NCBI RefSeq assembly: GCF_026342015.1
Contig: NZ_JAPENL010000003.1
Coordinates: forward strand, 744,001-808,000
DNA length: 64,000 bases
Direction: 5' to 3'
From: Micromonospora lupini
GTDB taxonomy: Bacteria; Actinomycetota; Actinomycetes; Mycobacteriales; Micromonosporaceae
This document shows positions 41,416 through 50,282 of this stretch, one piece after another. A model generated the notes under the pieces. The model saw only the letters and a list, made by a program, of their open reading frames with translations. It was not told the origin of the DNA and ran no database searches. Every line of letters begins with the position of its first letter. Positions within the stretch are counted from its first letter, which is position 1. Made by a program: the position numbers and the translations under genes.

Positions 41416-42430
41416 GGCGCGCTTCCTCGATCAGCTGCTCGCCCCGCTCCCCGGCGCCCTGGGCGTCAACGGACAGGTCGGGGGCGTCCTCGGGTTGCGG
41501 GACGCAGAGCCAGAGCGCCTTGGGCCGGATCTCGGCGCGCAGTCGTCGACCCGGTGCGATGAGGTCGCCGTCCAGTTCCCGGGGCTGGGCCCGGTTGCTG
41601 CTGACCACCACGCGGCGGGCGCGGAAGACCTCCATCTGCGGCACCTGGCCGCTGCGGCGAACCACCGCCCAGCCGAGCGCGAGCCAGTGCCGCAGGTTGC
41701 GGGGCGTGAGCACGGCGACGTCGAGCCAGCCGTCGTCCGGCTCGGCCTCGGTCAGCAGGGTCACACCGCCCTGGAGTCGGCCGACGTTGGCGATCATGAC
41801 TGTGCGGGCCCGGCGGCGCAGCGGCGGGCGGTCGTCGATGCGGATCTGCACGCGCATCGGCCGGTCCCGCAGGTGCCGGGCAGCGCCCACGACGTACGCG
41901 GGCCAGCCGATACGGGCCTTGGTGGTCTCGTTTGTGGCTTCCAGCATCTGGGCGTCGAAGCCCATGCCGGCCATGACTGTGAAGTACTGGTTCTCGACCG
42001 CGCCGACGTCGAGCAGCCGCCGGCCGCGTTCGACGGCGACCTGGAGCCCCGCCGCGAGGTCGGTGGACAGCCCGAGGTTGGCGGCGAGCAGGTTGCCGGT
42101 GCCCTGCGGCAGCACGGCGAGGGCCACGTCGGTGCCGACGAGCCCGCTGACGCAGGACATCACGGTGCCGTCGCCGCCGCAGGCGAAGACCAGGTCGACG
42201 CCTGCCTTTACGGCCTGCTCGGTCTGGCCCCGGCCCGGGTCGTCGACCGTGGTCTCGAACCACTGCGGCTCGGGCCAGCCGGCGGCGGTCAGGGCGTCGT
42301 TCACGGTGCGGCGCAGCTCGTCGAGATCGTCGACCTTCGCCGGGTTGACCACCACGGCGGAGCGCAGCCCGCCGTCGCCACCTGAGGGGCGCCTGTCCTG
42401 TCCAGCATCCACGGCGCCAGTGTGCAGCAC
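41408..42430 (-). CDS. Diacylglycerol kinase-family lipid kinase
   Basis: A 340-residue soluble lipid kinase that would phosphorylate diacylglycerol or a related lipid with ATP. The ATP site is FACGGDGTVMSCV, then LPQGTGNLLAANLG; MIANVGRLQGGVTL and DGWLDVAVL belong to the C-terminal beta-sandwich. The start is placed at the GTG at 42430 because GAAGG lies at good spacing; an upstream in-frame GTG at 42478 would add 16 residues without a ribosome site. It precedes the YihY gene (8-base overlap) in a run containing a PAP2 phosphatase. Confidence 0.9.
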   Translation of the reverse strand: MLHTGAVDAGQDRRPSGGDGGLRSAVVVNPAKVDDLDELRRTVNDALTAAGWPEPQWFETTVDDPGRGQTEQAVKAGVDLVFACGGDGTVMSCVSGLVGTDVALAVLPQGTGNLLAANLGLSTDLAAGLQVAVERGRRLLDVGAVENQYFTVMAGMGFDAQMLEATNETTKARIGWPAYVVGAARHLRDRPMRVQIRIDDRPPLRRRARTVMIANVGRLQGGVTLLTEAEPDDGWLDVAVLTPRNLRHWLALGWAVVRRSGQVPQMEVFRARRVVVSSNRAQPRELDGDLIAPGRRLRAEIRPKALWLCVPQPEDAPDLSVDAQGAGERGEQLIEEARRE

Positions 42431-42505
42431 CGGGCCGCCTTCAGCGACCCGGCGGGCGGTAGGCGTCGGAAGTGCCACAGACAGGTTTCAACGCGTGGGT
42501 GCCCG

Positions 42506-43084
42506 TCACGCCGCCGTGCGCAGCGCGGTCTCCACCCGTCGGCGCAGATCGTCGAGGTCGACCCCCGATTCGGTGAGCACAAGCGCGCCCAGCCCGTGGC
42601 CCTCACGCAGCACCCCGAGCAGGATGTGCTCGGTGCCGATGTGCTTGTGGCGCAGCCGCAGCGCCTCCCGCAGCGACAGCTCCAGCGCCTTCTTCGACCG
42701 GGGCGAGAACGGCCCGCCGAGGTGGCGTCGACGCCTCCAGCGGCTGCGCGGCGCCGGCACGGCCTCGCGCAGCGCGTCGGGGCCGAAGGACTCTTCGACG
42801 CGGGCCACGATGGCGGCCAGGTCGATGCCGATCTCGCGCAGCGCCGCCGCGTCCGCGTCACCGAGGCCGGCGCCTCCGCTGCTGGTGTGCCGCCGGACCC
42901 GCTCGCGCAGGTCGTCGGCGCGTACCCCGGCGTCGGTCAGCACCCGGCTGGCGAGGCCGGCCTCGTCGGCCAGGAGGGCGAGCAGCAGGTGCTCGGTGCC
43001 GACCGGCCGCTGGCCCTCGGCCCGCGCCTCCTCCAGCGCCTGCCGCACCACGCCGCGCGCCCGGTCGGTGAACCGTTCGAACAT
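42506..43084 (-). CDS. Stand-alone Clp N-domain protein
   Basis: A 192-residue protein made of Clp N-terminal repeats: FERFTDRARGVVRQALEEA and GTEHLLLALLADE in the first half, then KKALELSLREALRLRHKHIG and GTEHILLGVLREGHGLGA in the second. There is no AAA module, so it is not itself an unfoldase; it may feed substrates to ClpC, as a ClpS-like or ClpC1-N-like adaptor. The ATG at 43084 overlaps the stop of the HTH gene (ATGA), so both are made together; the GTG at 43087 is less likely. Confidence 0.9.
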   Translation of the reverse strand: MFERFTDRARGVVRQALEEARAEGQRPVGTEHLLLALLADEAGLASRVLTDAGVRADDLRERVRRHTSSGGAGLGDADAAALREIGIDLAAIVARVEESFGPDALREAVPAPRSRWRRRRHLGGPFSPRSKKALELSLREALRLRHKHIGTEHILLGVLREGHGLGALVLTESGVDLDDLRRRVETALRTAA

Positions 43085-43320
43085 CACGCCTCCCAGGATG
43101 AGTTGACCGCCGGTCGCCCAGCGTGTTTCTTGTGCACCGCCTGCCGGCTGACCTCGAGCGCGTCGGCGATCTCCTGCCAGGACCAGCCCTGCCGTCGGGC
43201 GTTGTCCACCTGGACCACCTCGAGTCGCTCGAGCAGCCGGCGCAGCGCGCGGACGGCGCGCAGCCCGACCCGGGGGTCGGTGCTGCCGGCTGCCGCCGCG
43301 AGTTCCGTCGCCTGACTCAT
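43084..43320 (-). CDS. Small HTH regulator of the ClpN gene
   Basis: A 78-residue DNA-binding protein. The C-terminal helix-turn-helix reads EIADALEVSRQAVHKK. The first 45 residues form helices (LRAVRALRRLLERLEVVQVD) that may dimerise. Small HTH plus ClpN-domain gene pairs recur in actinobacteria. The ATG at 43320 is 6 bases after a strong -10 element, implying a leaderless mRNA. Two identical palindromes cover the promoter, so the protein very likely represses its own operon. Confidence 0.85.
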   Translation of the reverse strand: MSQATELAAAAGSTDPRVGLRAVRALRRLLERLEVVQVDNARRQGWSWQEIADALEVSRQAVHKKHAGRPAVNSSWEA

Positions 43321-43323
43321 GTC

Positions 43324-43367
43324 GTCAACATACGTTGACAGCACCACTCCTGTCAACCTTTGTTGAC
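43324..43367 (-). promoter_or_regulatory. Double operator over a leaderless promoter
   Basis: Two copies of GTCAAC-N4-GTTGAC lie at 43324-43339 and 43352-43367, centres 28 bases apart. Read on the minus strand, the upstream copy supplies the -35 TTGACA (43356-43351), and the downstream copy supplies the -10 TATGTT (43332-43327), with an 18-base spacer. Both promoter elements are therefore inside operators. Confidence 0.8.
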
Positions 43368-43496
43368 GGGCCGGCCGCCTCGCCGTCGATGTGCTGACCA
43401 CCGGCCGGAACCGGCCCATCATCGTGGCCACCCGACTACCCTCGGTCAGGAGACAGCGCGGTCGTGCCGGGCGCGACGCCCGGGAGGTGATATCGG

Positions 43497-44357
43497 ATGG
43501 CCGTATCCGCCGACGCGGAGGTGCTTGTCGGCCTCGGCTCGGACGGTGACCTTCCCGTCGTGGAGCAGGCCGCGCAGGAGGCCGCCGGGCACGGCCGCCC
43601 CCTGCACGTGGTGCACACCTTCGACTGGCACGCGGCCTTCGCGGCGGAGACCGTCGCGGCGCCCCGGGATCAGGCCGAGAGACTGATCACCCGGGCCGCC
43701 CAGCTCGCCCACCATGTCGAACCCGGTCTGACCGTGCGCGCGGAGATCGTCGAGAGCGGCCTGCTGCCCACCCTCATCCGCCGGTCCGAGACTGCCTTCC
43801 TGCTGGCTGTCGGCGACAGCGGAATGGCAGGCAGCGGCCAGTGCGTCCCGGCCGAGACGGCCGCCGTGCAGTTGGCCGCGCGGGCCGACTGCCCGCTGCT
43901 CGTGGTCCGCCGCGAACCACCGCCACCGGGCCCGATCCTGGTCGGGGTGGACGGCTCACCCAGCTCCCACCTCGCCCTGCGTTGGGCCGTGGAGTGCGCC
44001 TTCCGGCGCGACGCCCGCCTCGTGGCGCTACGGGTGGTGGAGAGCGACGAGGACACCGACGCGGTAGCCGAACAGCTCGGCGAGGCCCTGGCCCGCCACG
44101 CCGACCGGCACAGCGGAGTGCCCACCGAGTGCCGGGTCGTCCGTGGCGACCCCGGGCAGGTGCTCGTCGACACGTCCCGGTCGGCCCAACTGGCGGTGGT
44201 CGCCGCCCGGGGCGACGAACCCGGACGAGCCATGCTCGGCGCGGTCGCCCAGTCCCTGCTCTACCACTCCCCCGCCCCGGTGGTCGTCGTACGCGGCCTG
44301 GCCGAGATGCCGCTCACCGGGCCCGACGCCCGCCCGGCCCGGGACCAACGGCCCTGA
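43497..44357 (+). CDS. Universal stress protein, two tandem Usp domains
   Basis: A 286-residue protein of two Usp domains. The first is degenerate at its start (AEVLVGLGSDGD). The second begins PGPILVGVDGSPSSHLALRW and ends with the nucleotide-binding region VVAARGDEPGRAMLGAVAQSLL. Tandem Usp proteins are typical members of the mycobacterial DosR regulon. GGGAGGTGA lies just before the ATG. I find no DosR-like box in front of this gene. The box for the phosphoketolase gene lies inside its last codons. Confidence 0.9.
   Translation: MAVSADAEVLVGLGSDGDLPVVEQAAQEAAGHGRPLHVVHTFDWHAAFAAETVAAPRDQAERLITRAAQLAHHVEPGLTVRAEIVESGLLPTLIRRSETAFLLAVGDSGMAGSGQCVPAETAAVQLAARADCPLLVVRREPPPPGPILVGVDGSPSSHLALRWAVECAFRRDARLVALRVVESDEDTDAVAEQLGEALARHADRHSGVPTECRVVRGDPGQVLVDTSRSAQLAVVAARGDEPGRAMLGAVAQSLLYHSPAPVVVVRGLAEMPLTGPDARPARDQRP
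44341..44354 (+). promoter_or_regulatory. DosR-like box upstream of xfp
   Basis: GGGAC-CAAC-GGCCC overlaps the end of the first Usp gene, 71 bases before the phosphoketolase start. It keeps the GGGAC half-site and 4-base spacing of the mycobacterial DosR box. Confidence 0.6.
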
Positions 44358-44424
44358 CCCGCCGCGCCGGCAGCGGCGAGGCTGGAAGCCGGACACCCAC
44401 CCGCTACCCGCGAGAGGCAGCATC

Positions 44425-46818
44425 ATGGACACCGCTCTCGACGTGCACCGCGCACTCACCGACGAGGAGCTGCGCCGGCTGGACGCCTACTGGCGTGCCG
44501 CGAACTACCTCACCGTCGGGCAGATCTACCTGCTGGGCAACCCCCTGCTGCGCGAGCCGCTGACCCCCGACGACATCAAGCCCCGGCTGCTCGGGCACTG
44601 GGGCACCAGCCCGGGGCTCAATCTGATCTACGCCCACCTCAACCGGGTGATCGTCGCTCGCGACGTGAACGCCATGCTGGTCACCGGGCCGGGGCACGGC
44701 GGCCCGGCCATCGTGGCCAACACGTGGCTGGAGGGCACCTGGTCGGAGCGCTACCACGACGTGGGCCGCGACGAGGCCGGGATGGCCCGGCTGTTCCGAC
44801 AGTTCTCCTTCCCCGGCGGCATCCCCAGCCACGTCGCGGCGGACGTGCCGGGCTCGATCCACGAGGGCGGCGAGCTGGGGTACGCCCTGAGCCACGCCTA
44901 CGGCGCCGCGTTCGACAATCCGGACCTCGTGGTGGCCTGCGTAATCGGCGACGGTGAGGCGGAGACCGGGCCGCTTGCCGGCAGTTGGCTCTCCACCGTC
45001 TTCCTCAATCCGGCCCGCGACGGCGCGGTGCTGCCCATCCTGCACCTCAACGGCTACAAGATCGCCAACCCGACCGTGCTGGCCCGGATCCCCGAGGAGG
45101 ACCTGCTCGGCATCCTGCGGGGCTCCGGCTACCAGCCGTACGTGGTGTCCGGCGACGACCCGGCGGTGGTGCACCGCACGCTCGCGGCCACGATGGACCG
45201 GGCGCTGGACGAGATCGCCGCGATCCAGCGCCGGGCACGCTCCGGCGGCGTCGTCGAGCGTCCCCGCTGGCCGATGATCGTGCTGCGCACGCCGAAGGGC
45301 TGGACGGGCCCCCGCGAGGTCGACGGCACCCAGGTGGAGGGCACGTACCGCGCTCACCAGGTGCCACTGTCGGGCGTACGCGACAACCCGGCGCACCTGG
45401 CCGAGCTGGAGCACTGGCTGCGCAGCTACCGGCCGGAGGAGCTGTTCGACGCCACCGGCGCCCCGGTCGACGAGCTGCGGACACTGCCGCCACGCGGTGA
45501 CCGACGGATGAGCGCCAACCCGGTCACCAACGGCGGAGTGGTCCTGCGCGACCTGACCCTGCCCGACTTCCGCGACTACGGCGTGGACGTCCGGGAGCCG
45601 GGTCAGCCGATGGCAGGCGCGACAGGGGTGCTCGGCCCGTGGATCCGCGACGTGATCAGCGCCAACCCGCAGTCGTTCCGGCTGTTCGGCCCGGACGAGG
45701 TCGCGTCCAACCGGTTGGGCGCCGCCTTCGAGGTGACCGACCGGGCCTGGATGGGCGCCACGGTCCCCGGCGACGACCACCTCTCCCCCGACGGCCGGGT
45801 CATGGAGGTGCTCTCCGAGCACCTGTGCCAGGGCTGGCTGGAGGGTTACCTGCTGACCGGCCGGCACGGCGTCTTCACCAGCTACGAGGCGTTCATCCAC
45901 ATCGTCGACTCGATGCTCAACCAGCACGCCAAGTGGCTGAAGGTGACCCGGGCGATCCCCTGGCGGCAGCCCCTCGCCTCGCTGAACTACCTGCTCTCCA
46001 GCCACGTGTGGCGGCAGGACCACAACGGCTTCTCGCACCAGGACCCGGGCTTCATCGACCACGTGGTCAACAAGAAGGCCGAGGTGGTGCGGGTCTACCT
46101 GCCGCCGGACGCCAACACCCTGCTCTCCACGATGGACCACTGCCTACGCAGCCGGCACTACATAAACGTGGTGGTGGCCGGTAAGCAGCCGGCGCCGAAC
46201 TGGCTGACGATGACCGAGGCGATCCAGCACACCCGCCGCGGGCTGGGCATCTGGGAGTGGGCCAGCAGCGACGGCGGCAGCGAGCCGGACGTCGTCCTGG
46301 CCTGCTGCGGTGACGTGCCCACCCTGGAGACGCTCGCCGCCACCGAGCTGCTGCGCGAACACCTGCCGGAGCTGAAGGTGCGGCTGGTCAACGTGGTCGA
46401 CCTGATGCGTCTGCAGCCGGACACCGAACACCCGCACGGGCTGCCGGACAAGGAGTTCGACACCATCTTCACCGCGGACCGGCCGGTCATCTTCGCCTAC
46501 CACGGCTACCCGTGGCTGATCCACCGCCTGACCTACCGCCGCTCCAACCACGACAACCTGCACGTGCGCGGCTACAAGGAGGAGGGCACCACCACCACCC
46601 CGTTCGACATGGTGATGCTCAACGACCTGGACCGGTTCCACCTGGTCATCGACGTCATCGACCGGGTACCCGGCCTGGGCGCCCGCGCCGCGCACCTGCG
46701 TCAGCAGATGGTCGACGCCCGCCAGGCCGCCCGCGACTACACACGCGAGCACGGCGAGGACGACCCCCGGGTCGCCGAGTGGCGCTGGGTCCGCGAGACC
46801 GACCCGACAAACCCCTGA
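44425..46818 (+). CDS. xfp: Phosphoketolase (xylulose 5-phosphate/fructose 6-phosphate)
   Basis: A 797-residue thiamine diphosphate enzyme that splits xylulose 5-phosphate or fructose 6-phosphate with phosphate to acetyl phosphate and a shorter sugar phosphate. Motifs are in order: TGPGHGGPAIVANTWLEGTW, the ThDP motif VIGDGEAETGPLAGSWL, HLNGYKIANPTVLARI, LRTPKGWTGP, LFGPDEVASNRLGA, and LTGRHGVFTSYEAFIHIVDS. Length is normal. The ATG at 44425 has GAGAGG before it. It makes acetyl phosphate without oxygen, which fits a hypoxia island. The second Usp gene follows after 10 bases. Confidence 0.96.
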   Translation: MDTALDVHRALTDEELRRLDAYWRAANYLTVGQIYLLGNPLLREPLTPDDIKPRLLGHWGTSPGLNLIYAHLNRVIVARDVNAMLVTGPGHGGPAIVANTWLEGTWSERYHDVGRDEAGMARLFRQFSFPGGIPSHVAADVPGSIHEGGELGYALSHAYGAAFDNPDLVVACVIGDGEAETGPLAGSWLSTVFLNPARDGAVLPILHLNGYKIANPTVLARIPEEDLLGILRGSGYQPYVVSGDDPAVVHRTLAATMDRALDEIAAIQRRARSGGVVERPRWPMIVLRTPKGWTGPREVDGTQVEGTYRAHQVPLSGVRDNPAHLAELEHWLRSYRPEELFDATGAPVDELRTLPPRGDRRMSANPVTNGGVVLRDLTLPDFRDYGVDVREPGQPMAGATGVLGPWIRDVISANPQSFRLFGPDEVASNRLGAAFEVTDRAWMGATVPGDDHLSPDGRVMEVLSEHLCQGWLEGYLLTGRHGVFTSYEAFIHIVDSMLNQHAKWLKVTRAIPWRQPLASLNYLLSSHVWRQDHNGFSHQDPGFIDHVVNKKAEVVRVYLPPDANTLLSTMDHCLRSRHYINVVVAGKQPAPNWLTMTEAIQHTRRGLGIWEWASSDGGSEPDVVLACCGDVPTLETLAATELLREHLPELKVRLVNVVDLMRLQPDTEHPHGLPDKEFDTIFTADRPVIFAYHGYPWLIHRLTYRRSNHDNLHVRGYKEEGTTTTPFDMVMLNDLDRFHLVIDVIDRVPGLGARAAHLRQQMVDARQAARDYTREHGEDDPRVAEWRWVRETDPTNP

Positions 46819-46828
46819 GGAGGACGAC

Positions 46829-47674
46829 GTGCGGGACGCGGAGATCCTGGTCGGCTACGACGGCTCCACCGACGCGTCGGTGGCCCTGGACTGGGCGCTG
46901 ACCGAGGCCGAGCGCAGCGGCCAGCCGGTGCGGCTGGCGTACGTCTTCGAATGGCTGACGGTGGCCAGTTGGGTCGGTCCGGGCGTGGCGCCCGGCGTGT
47001 GGCCGGACGACACCGCCCGGCGGCAGGCCGACGACCTGGTCCGCAAGGCCGCGGCGGACGCCGCCGCCGCGCATCCCGGCCTGACGATCACCAGCGAGGT
47101 GTACGACGGGCCGCCCGCCCTGGTGTTGCAGGAACGCTCCGCCGACGCGGGGTTGCTGGTGCTCGGCAGCCGAGGTCACGGCGGGTTCGGCGGGCTGCTG
47201 GCCGGGTCGACGGCGGTGGCGGTCGCCGCCCACGCGCACTGCCCGGTCGTGGTGGTCCGCGACGGAACGGCAGGCGGACCGGACGCCCCGGTGGCGGTCG
47301 GCGTGGACGGTTCGGCGCCATCGCTCGTGGCGCTCGGCTTCGCGGCGGAACGGGCGGCCCAGCGACGGGTTCCGCTACGCGTGCTGCACGCGTGGACGCC
47401 CGGCCCCGGCGGGGCGGCCGGAGCGCCTGACGAGCGGGCCGCCGTGCAGGAGACGCTGGAGCCGTGGCGGCGGACGTATCCCGAGCTGAGCATGACCGTC
47501 GACGTGGTCGGGGGCAGCCCGGCGGCGATGCTCATCGAGGCGAGCCGGTCGGCGCAGCTGGTGGTGGTCGGCAGCCGTGGCCGGGGCGGCCTGGCGGGAA
47601 TGCTGCTCGGCTCGGTGAGCCAGCAGCTGATCCAGCACGCCGGCTGCCCGGTCGCGGTGGTCCGGGAACGCTGA
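46829..47674 (+). CDS. Universal stress protein, two tandem Usp domains
   Basis: A 281-residue tandem Usp protein. Each half carries the ATP-binding pattern: AEILVGYDGSTDASVALDWA and LLVLGSRGHGGFGGLLAGST in the first, VAVGVDGSAPSLVALGFAA and VVVGSRGRGGLAGMLLGSVS in the second. Both G-2x-G-9x-G loops are intact, so both halves probably bind ATP, unlike the first Usp protein of the island. The GTG start has GAGGAGGA. It is co-transcribed with phosphoketolase (10-base gap). Confidence 0.94.
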   Translation: MRDAEILVGYDGSTDASVALDWALTEAERSGQPVRLAYVFEWLTVASWVGPGVAPGVWPDDTARRQADDLVRKAAADAAAAHPGLTITSEVYDGPPALVLQERSADAGLLVLGSRGHGGFGGLLAGSTAVAVAAHAHCPVVVVRDGTAGGPDAPVAVGVDGSAPSLVALGFAAERAAQRRVPLRVLHAWTPGPGGAAGAPDERAAVQETLEPWRRTYPELSMTVDVVGGSPAAMLIEASRSAQLVVVGSRGRGGLAGMLLGSVSQQLIQHAGCPVAVVRER

Positions 47675-47723
47675 CGTCTCCCGGGGCGCACGGCACGCCC
47701 GGCGGATGTGCTGTCGGCTCGGA

Positions 47724-50078
47724 TCAGCGGTGCGCAGGCGCCGGGTCGGACGGGTCGGACGAGTCGAGGGAGAAGAACTCCTCCTCTTCCTGAGCCAGGT
47801 GCAGGCGCAGCACCGCGTCCAGCCCGTAGAGGGTGGCCAGCAGGTCGGGCACCTGATCCGGACGCAGCCGGCCGTCGGCGGTCTGGGCGAGCTGCGCGCC
47901 GAGCAGGTCGACCTGGCGGCGGATCTCCACGTGCGCCCGGCTCATCGTCGAGGTCGCCTCCCCGCTGCCCAGCGGGTCGGCCAGCGCGGGATAGAGCTGC
48001 CGTTCCTCGGCTGCCTCGTGCGGCAACACCTTGTCGCTCAGCCGGCGGTGCGTCTCGCGTACCGCCGGCAGGCACCTCGGCGAGGCCGGGTCGGCGGCGA
48101 CCAGGTCGGCGGTGTCGCGCAGCCCGGCCAGCACGTCCCGGACCGCCTGGTGCTCCCCGGCGTAGCGGGCGAGCAGCTCCCGGGTACGCGGCGGGACGTC
48201 GCGGCGGCGCAGCCCACCGCGGAGGGCCCGCAACGCGTTGAGGATGACCAGCACGTCGATGCCCTCCTGCAGGAACGCGCCGGCGACCGGCGGCAGCCGG
48301 CCGGACGCTGCCACGACCATCGCGAGCACCGCGAGCCCCATCCCGACGGTGGCGCTCTGCACCGCGATGCGGCGGGCGTACCGGGCGATCTCCACCGCGT
48401 CGGCGAGCCGGTCCAGCCGGTCCACGCTGAGTACGGCGTCGGCGACGTCCGCGGATGCGCTCGCGCCGGTCGCGCCCATCGCCACACCCACGTGCGCCTG
48501 GGCCAGCGCCGGAGCGTCGTTCACCCCGTCGCCGACCATCACCGTGACCGCCCGCTCGGCCTCCGCCCGGACCCGGTCCACCTTCTCCTGCGGCGTACAC
48601 CGGGCGAGCACGTCGTCGACGCCGACCGCCTCGGCGACCTGGGCGGCGGTGGCCGGCCGGTCACCGGTGACCATCACGATCCGCCGCAGGCCCGCCGCGC
48701 GCAGCCGGCGCACGGTCCGGCGGGCATCGGGGCGTACCGGATCCTCCAGCAGGATCACGCCCAGCGGGCTTTCCTCGTCGCTCACCCACACCGCGGACCA
48801 GCCGGCCAGTTCGGTGCGGGCCCGCACGGGGTCCGCCCACTCGGGCAGCTCGCCGGTGAACTGGCCGACCCGGATCAACCGCCCGTCGACCCGGCCGCTC
48901 ACCCCCCGGCCCGCCTCCTCGGTCACCCCGGTCGGCTCGGTCAGCGCCAGACCCCGCTCGCGGGCCTGCCGAACCAGCGCGGTGGCCAGCACGTGCGGGG
49001 AGAGCTGCTCCACCGACGCCGCCAGCCGCAGCACCTCGTCCCGGTCGCCGCCCGGCGCGACGACCGTCTCGGCGGCGCGCGGACGCCCGGCCGTCAGCGT
49101 GCCGGTCTTGTCGACCAGCAGGGTACGAGCCCGTCCGAGCAGCTCCAGCGCGCCGCCGTCGCGGACCAGCACCCCGCGCCGGGCCACCCGGGACAGCCCG
49201 GACACGATCGCGATCGGCGTGGCCAGCAGCAGCGGACAGGGGGTGGCCACCACCAGCACCGCCACCGCCCGGACCAGGTCGCCGGAGAGCAGCCACGCCA
49301 ACCCGGCCAGGACCAGCGTGAACGGCACGAACGCGGCGACGTACCGGTCCGCCAGCCGCACCATGGGCGCCTTGTGCGCGGTCGCCTCCTCGGCCAGCCG
49401 GACGATCCCGGCATAGGTGCTCTGCGCCGCGCTCTTCGTCGCCCGCATGCCGAACCCGGCGCCGGCGTTGATCACACCACTGGCCACCGCCTCGCCGGCC
49501 GCCCTCTGCGCCAGCCGGGACTCCCCGGTGACCACCGACTCGTCCAGGGTGGCCGCCTCGTCGATGGTCCCGTCGACCGGCACCACGTCCCCCGGGCCGA
49601 CAAGCAACCGGTCCGCCACGGCCACCCGGTCCAGGGGCACCACCTCGATCGCGCCGCCGGGACCGCGCCGACGCGCGGTACGCGGAGCGTGCTCCAGCAG
49701 GGCCCGCAGGTCGCGGGTCGCCCGGCGCTGCGCGTACGCCTCCAGCGACCGTCCGGTCGCCACCATCACCGCGATCACCGCACCGGCCAGGTACTCGCCG
49801 ACCCCGAGCGCACCGGCCAGAGCCAGCACGGCGATCACGTCCACGCCGAAGTGCCGGCGCCACAGCGCCCGCAGCATCGACCAGACGGCGGGCAGCAGCG
49901 CCGCCACCGTGACGGCCGCCCAGATCAGGTCCGCCGCGCCGGCCCGACCGGCGATCCGCAGCGCCGCACCCGCCAGTACGGCGACACCCAGCCCGACCAG
50001 CGGCGCCCACGCCCACAAGCGCCGGAGGCGGCTTCGAGCCGGCCGCTCCGGTACGCACTCGGCCGGCTCCGCCTTCAC
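47724..50078 (-). CDS. P1B-5-type metal ATPase with C-terminal hemerythrin domain
   Basis: A 784-residue P-type ATPase that would export Fe(II), Ni(II) or Co(II). The metal-site motif in the sixth helix is ATPCPLLLATPIA (TPC). The actuator loop has DESVVTGES, the phosphorylated Asp is in LLVDKTGTLT, and the hinge is VMVGDGVNDAPALAQ. The last 145 residues are a hemerythrin-like bundle: GEHQAVRD, ETHRRL, LPHEAAEERQLYP, AHVEIRRQ, LHLAQEEEEFF. TPC plus hemerythrin defines the P1B-5 (Nia-like) class. The N-terminus lacks a metal-binding domain. The GTG at 50078 is the best start; the longer frame is a shadow. Confidence 0.93.
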   Translation of the reverse strand: MKAEPAECVPERPARSRLRRLWAWAPLVGLGVAVLAGAALRIAGRAGAADLIWAAVTVAALLPAVWSMLRALWRRHFGVDVIAVLALAGALGVGEYLAGAVIAVMVATGRSLEAYAQRRATRDLRALLEHAPRTARRRGPGGAIEVVPLDRVAVADRLLVGPGDVVPVDGTIDEAATLDESVVTGESRLAQRAAGEAVASGVINAGAGFGMRATKSAAQSTYAGIVRLAEEATAHKAPMVRLADRYVAAFVPFTLVLAGLAWLLSGDLVRAVAVLVVATPCPLLLATPIAIVSGLSRVARRGVLVRDGGALELLGRARTLLVDKTGTLTAGRPRAAETVVAPGGDRDEVLRLAASVEQLSPHVLATALVRQARERGLALTEPTGVTEEAGRGVSGRVDGRLIRVGQFTGELPEWADPVRARTELAGWSAVWVSDEESPLGVILLEDPVRPDARRTVRRLRAAGLRRIVMVTGDRPATAAQVAEAVGVDDVLARCTPQEKVDRVRAEAERAVTVMVGDGVNDAPALAQAHVGVAMGATGASASADVADAVLSVDRLDRLADAVEIARYARRIAVQSATVGMGLAVLAMVVAASGRLPPVAGAFLQEGIDVLVILNALRALRGGLRRRDVPPRTRELLARYAGEHQAVRDVLAGLRDTADLVAADPASPRCLPAVRETHRRLSDKVLPHEAAEERQLYPALADPLGSGEATSTMSRAHVEIRRQVDLLGAQLAQTADGRLRPDQVPDLLATLYGLDAVLRLHLAQEEEEFFSLDSSDPSDPAPAHR

Positions 50079-50170
50079 CTGCGCATCGTCGCAGCTCGCG
50101 GCCTGCCCCGGTGCGCGTTTTCGGCGGCCGATCGGCCCGGCGCAGGCGGGCGCAACGTCCCGGGCCGACC

Positions 50171-50184
50171 GGGACCTCCGACCC
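50171..50184. promoter_or_regulatory. DosR-like box between ATPase and acg1
   Basis: GGGAC-CTCC-GACCC differs at one base from the GGGAC-N4-GGCCC boxes nearby. It lies about midway between the divergent ATPase and Acg-type genes (93 and 99 bases), and could serve both. Confidence 0.5.
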
Positions 50185-50282
50185 GTGTGGGTTCGCCCTC
50201 CGATGCCCGAGGATGGACCGGCATCCCCCCGCACCACGCCGCCGGGTGAGGCACGATGGGCAGAGGCGGAAAGGTCGTGATC

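Noticed and set aside
43368..43496. DosR-like box before the first Usp gene
   Set aside because: GGAACCGGCCC is present but lacks the 4-base spacing and the GGGAC half-site.
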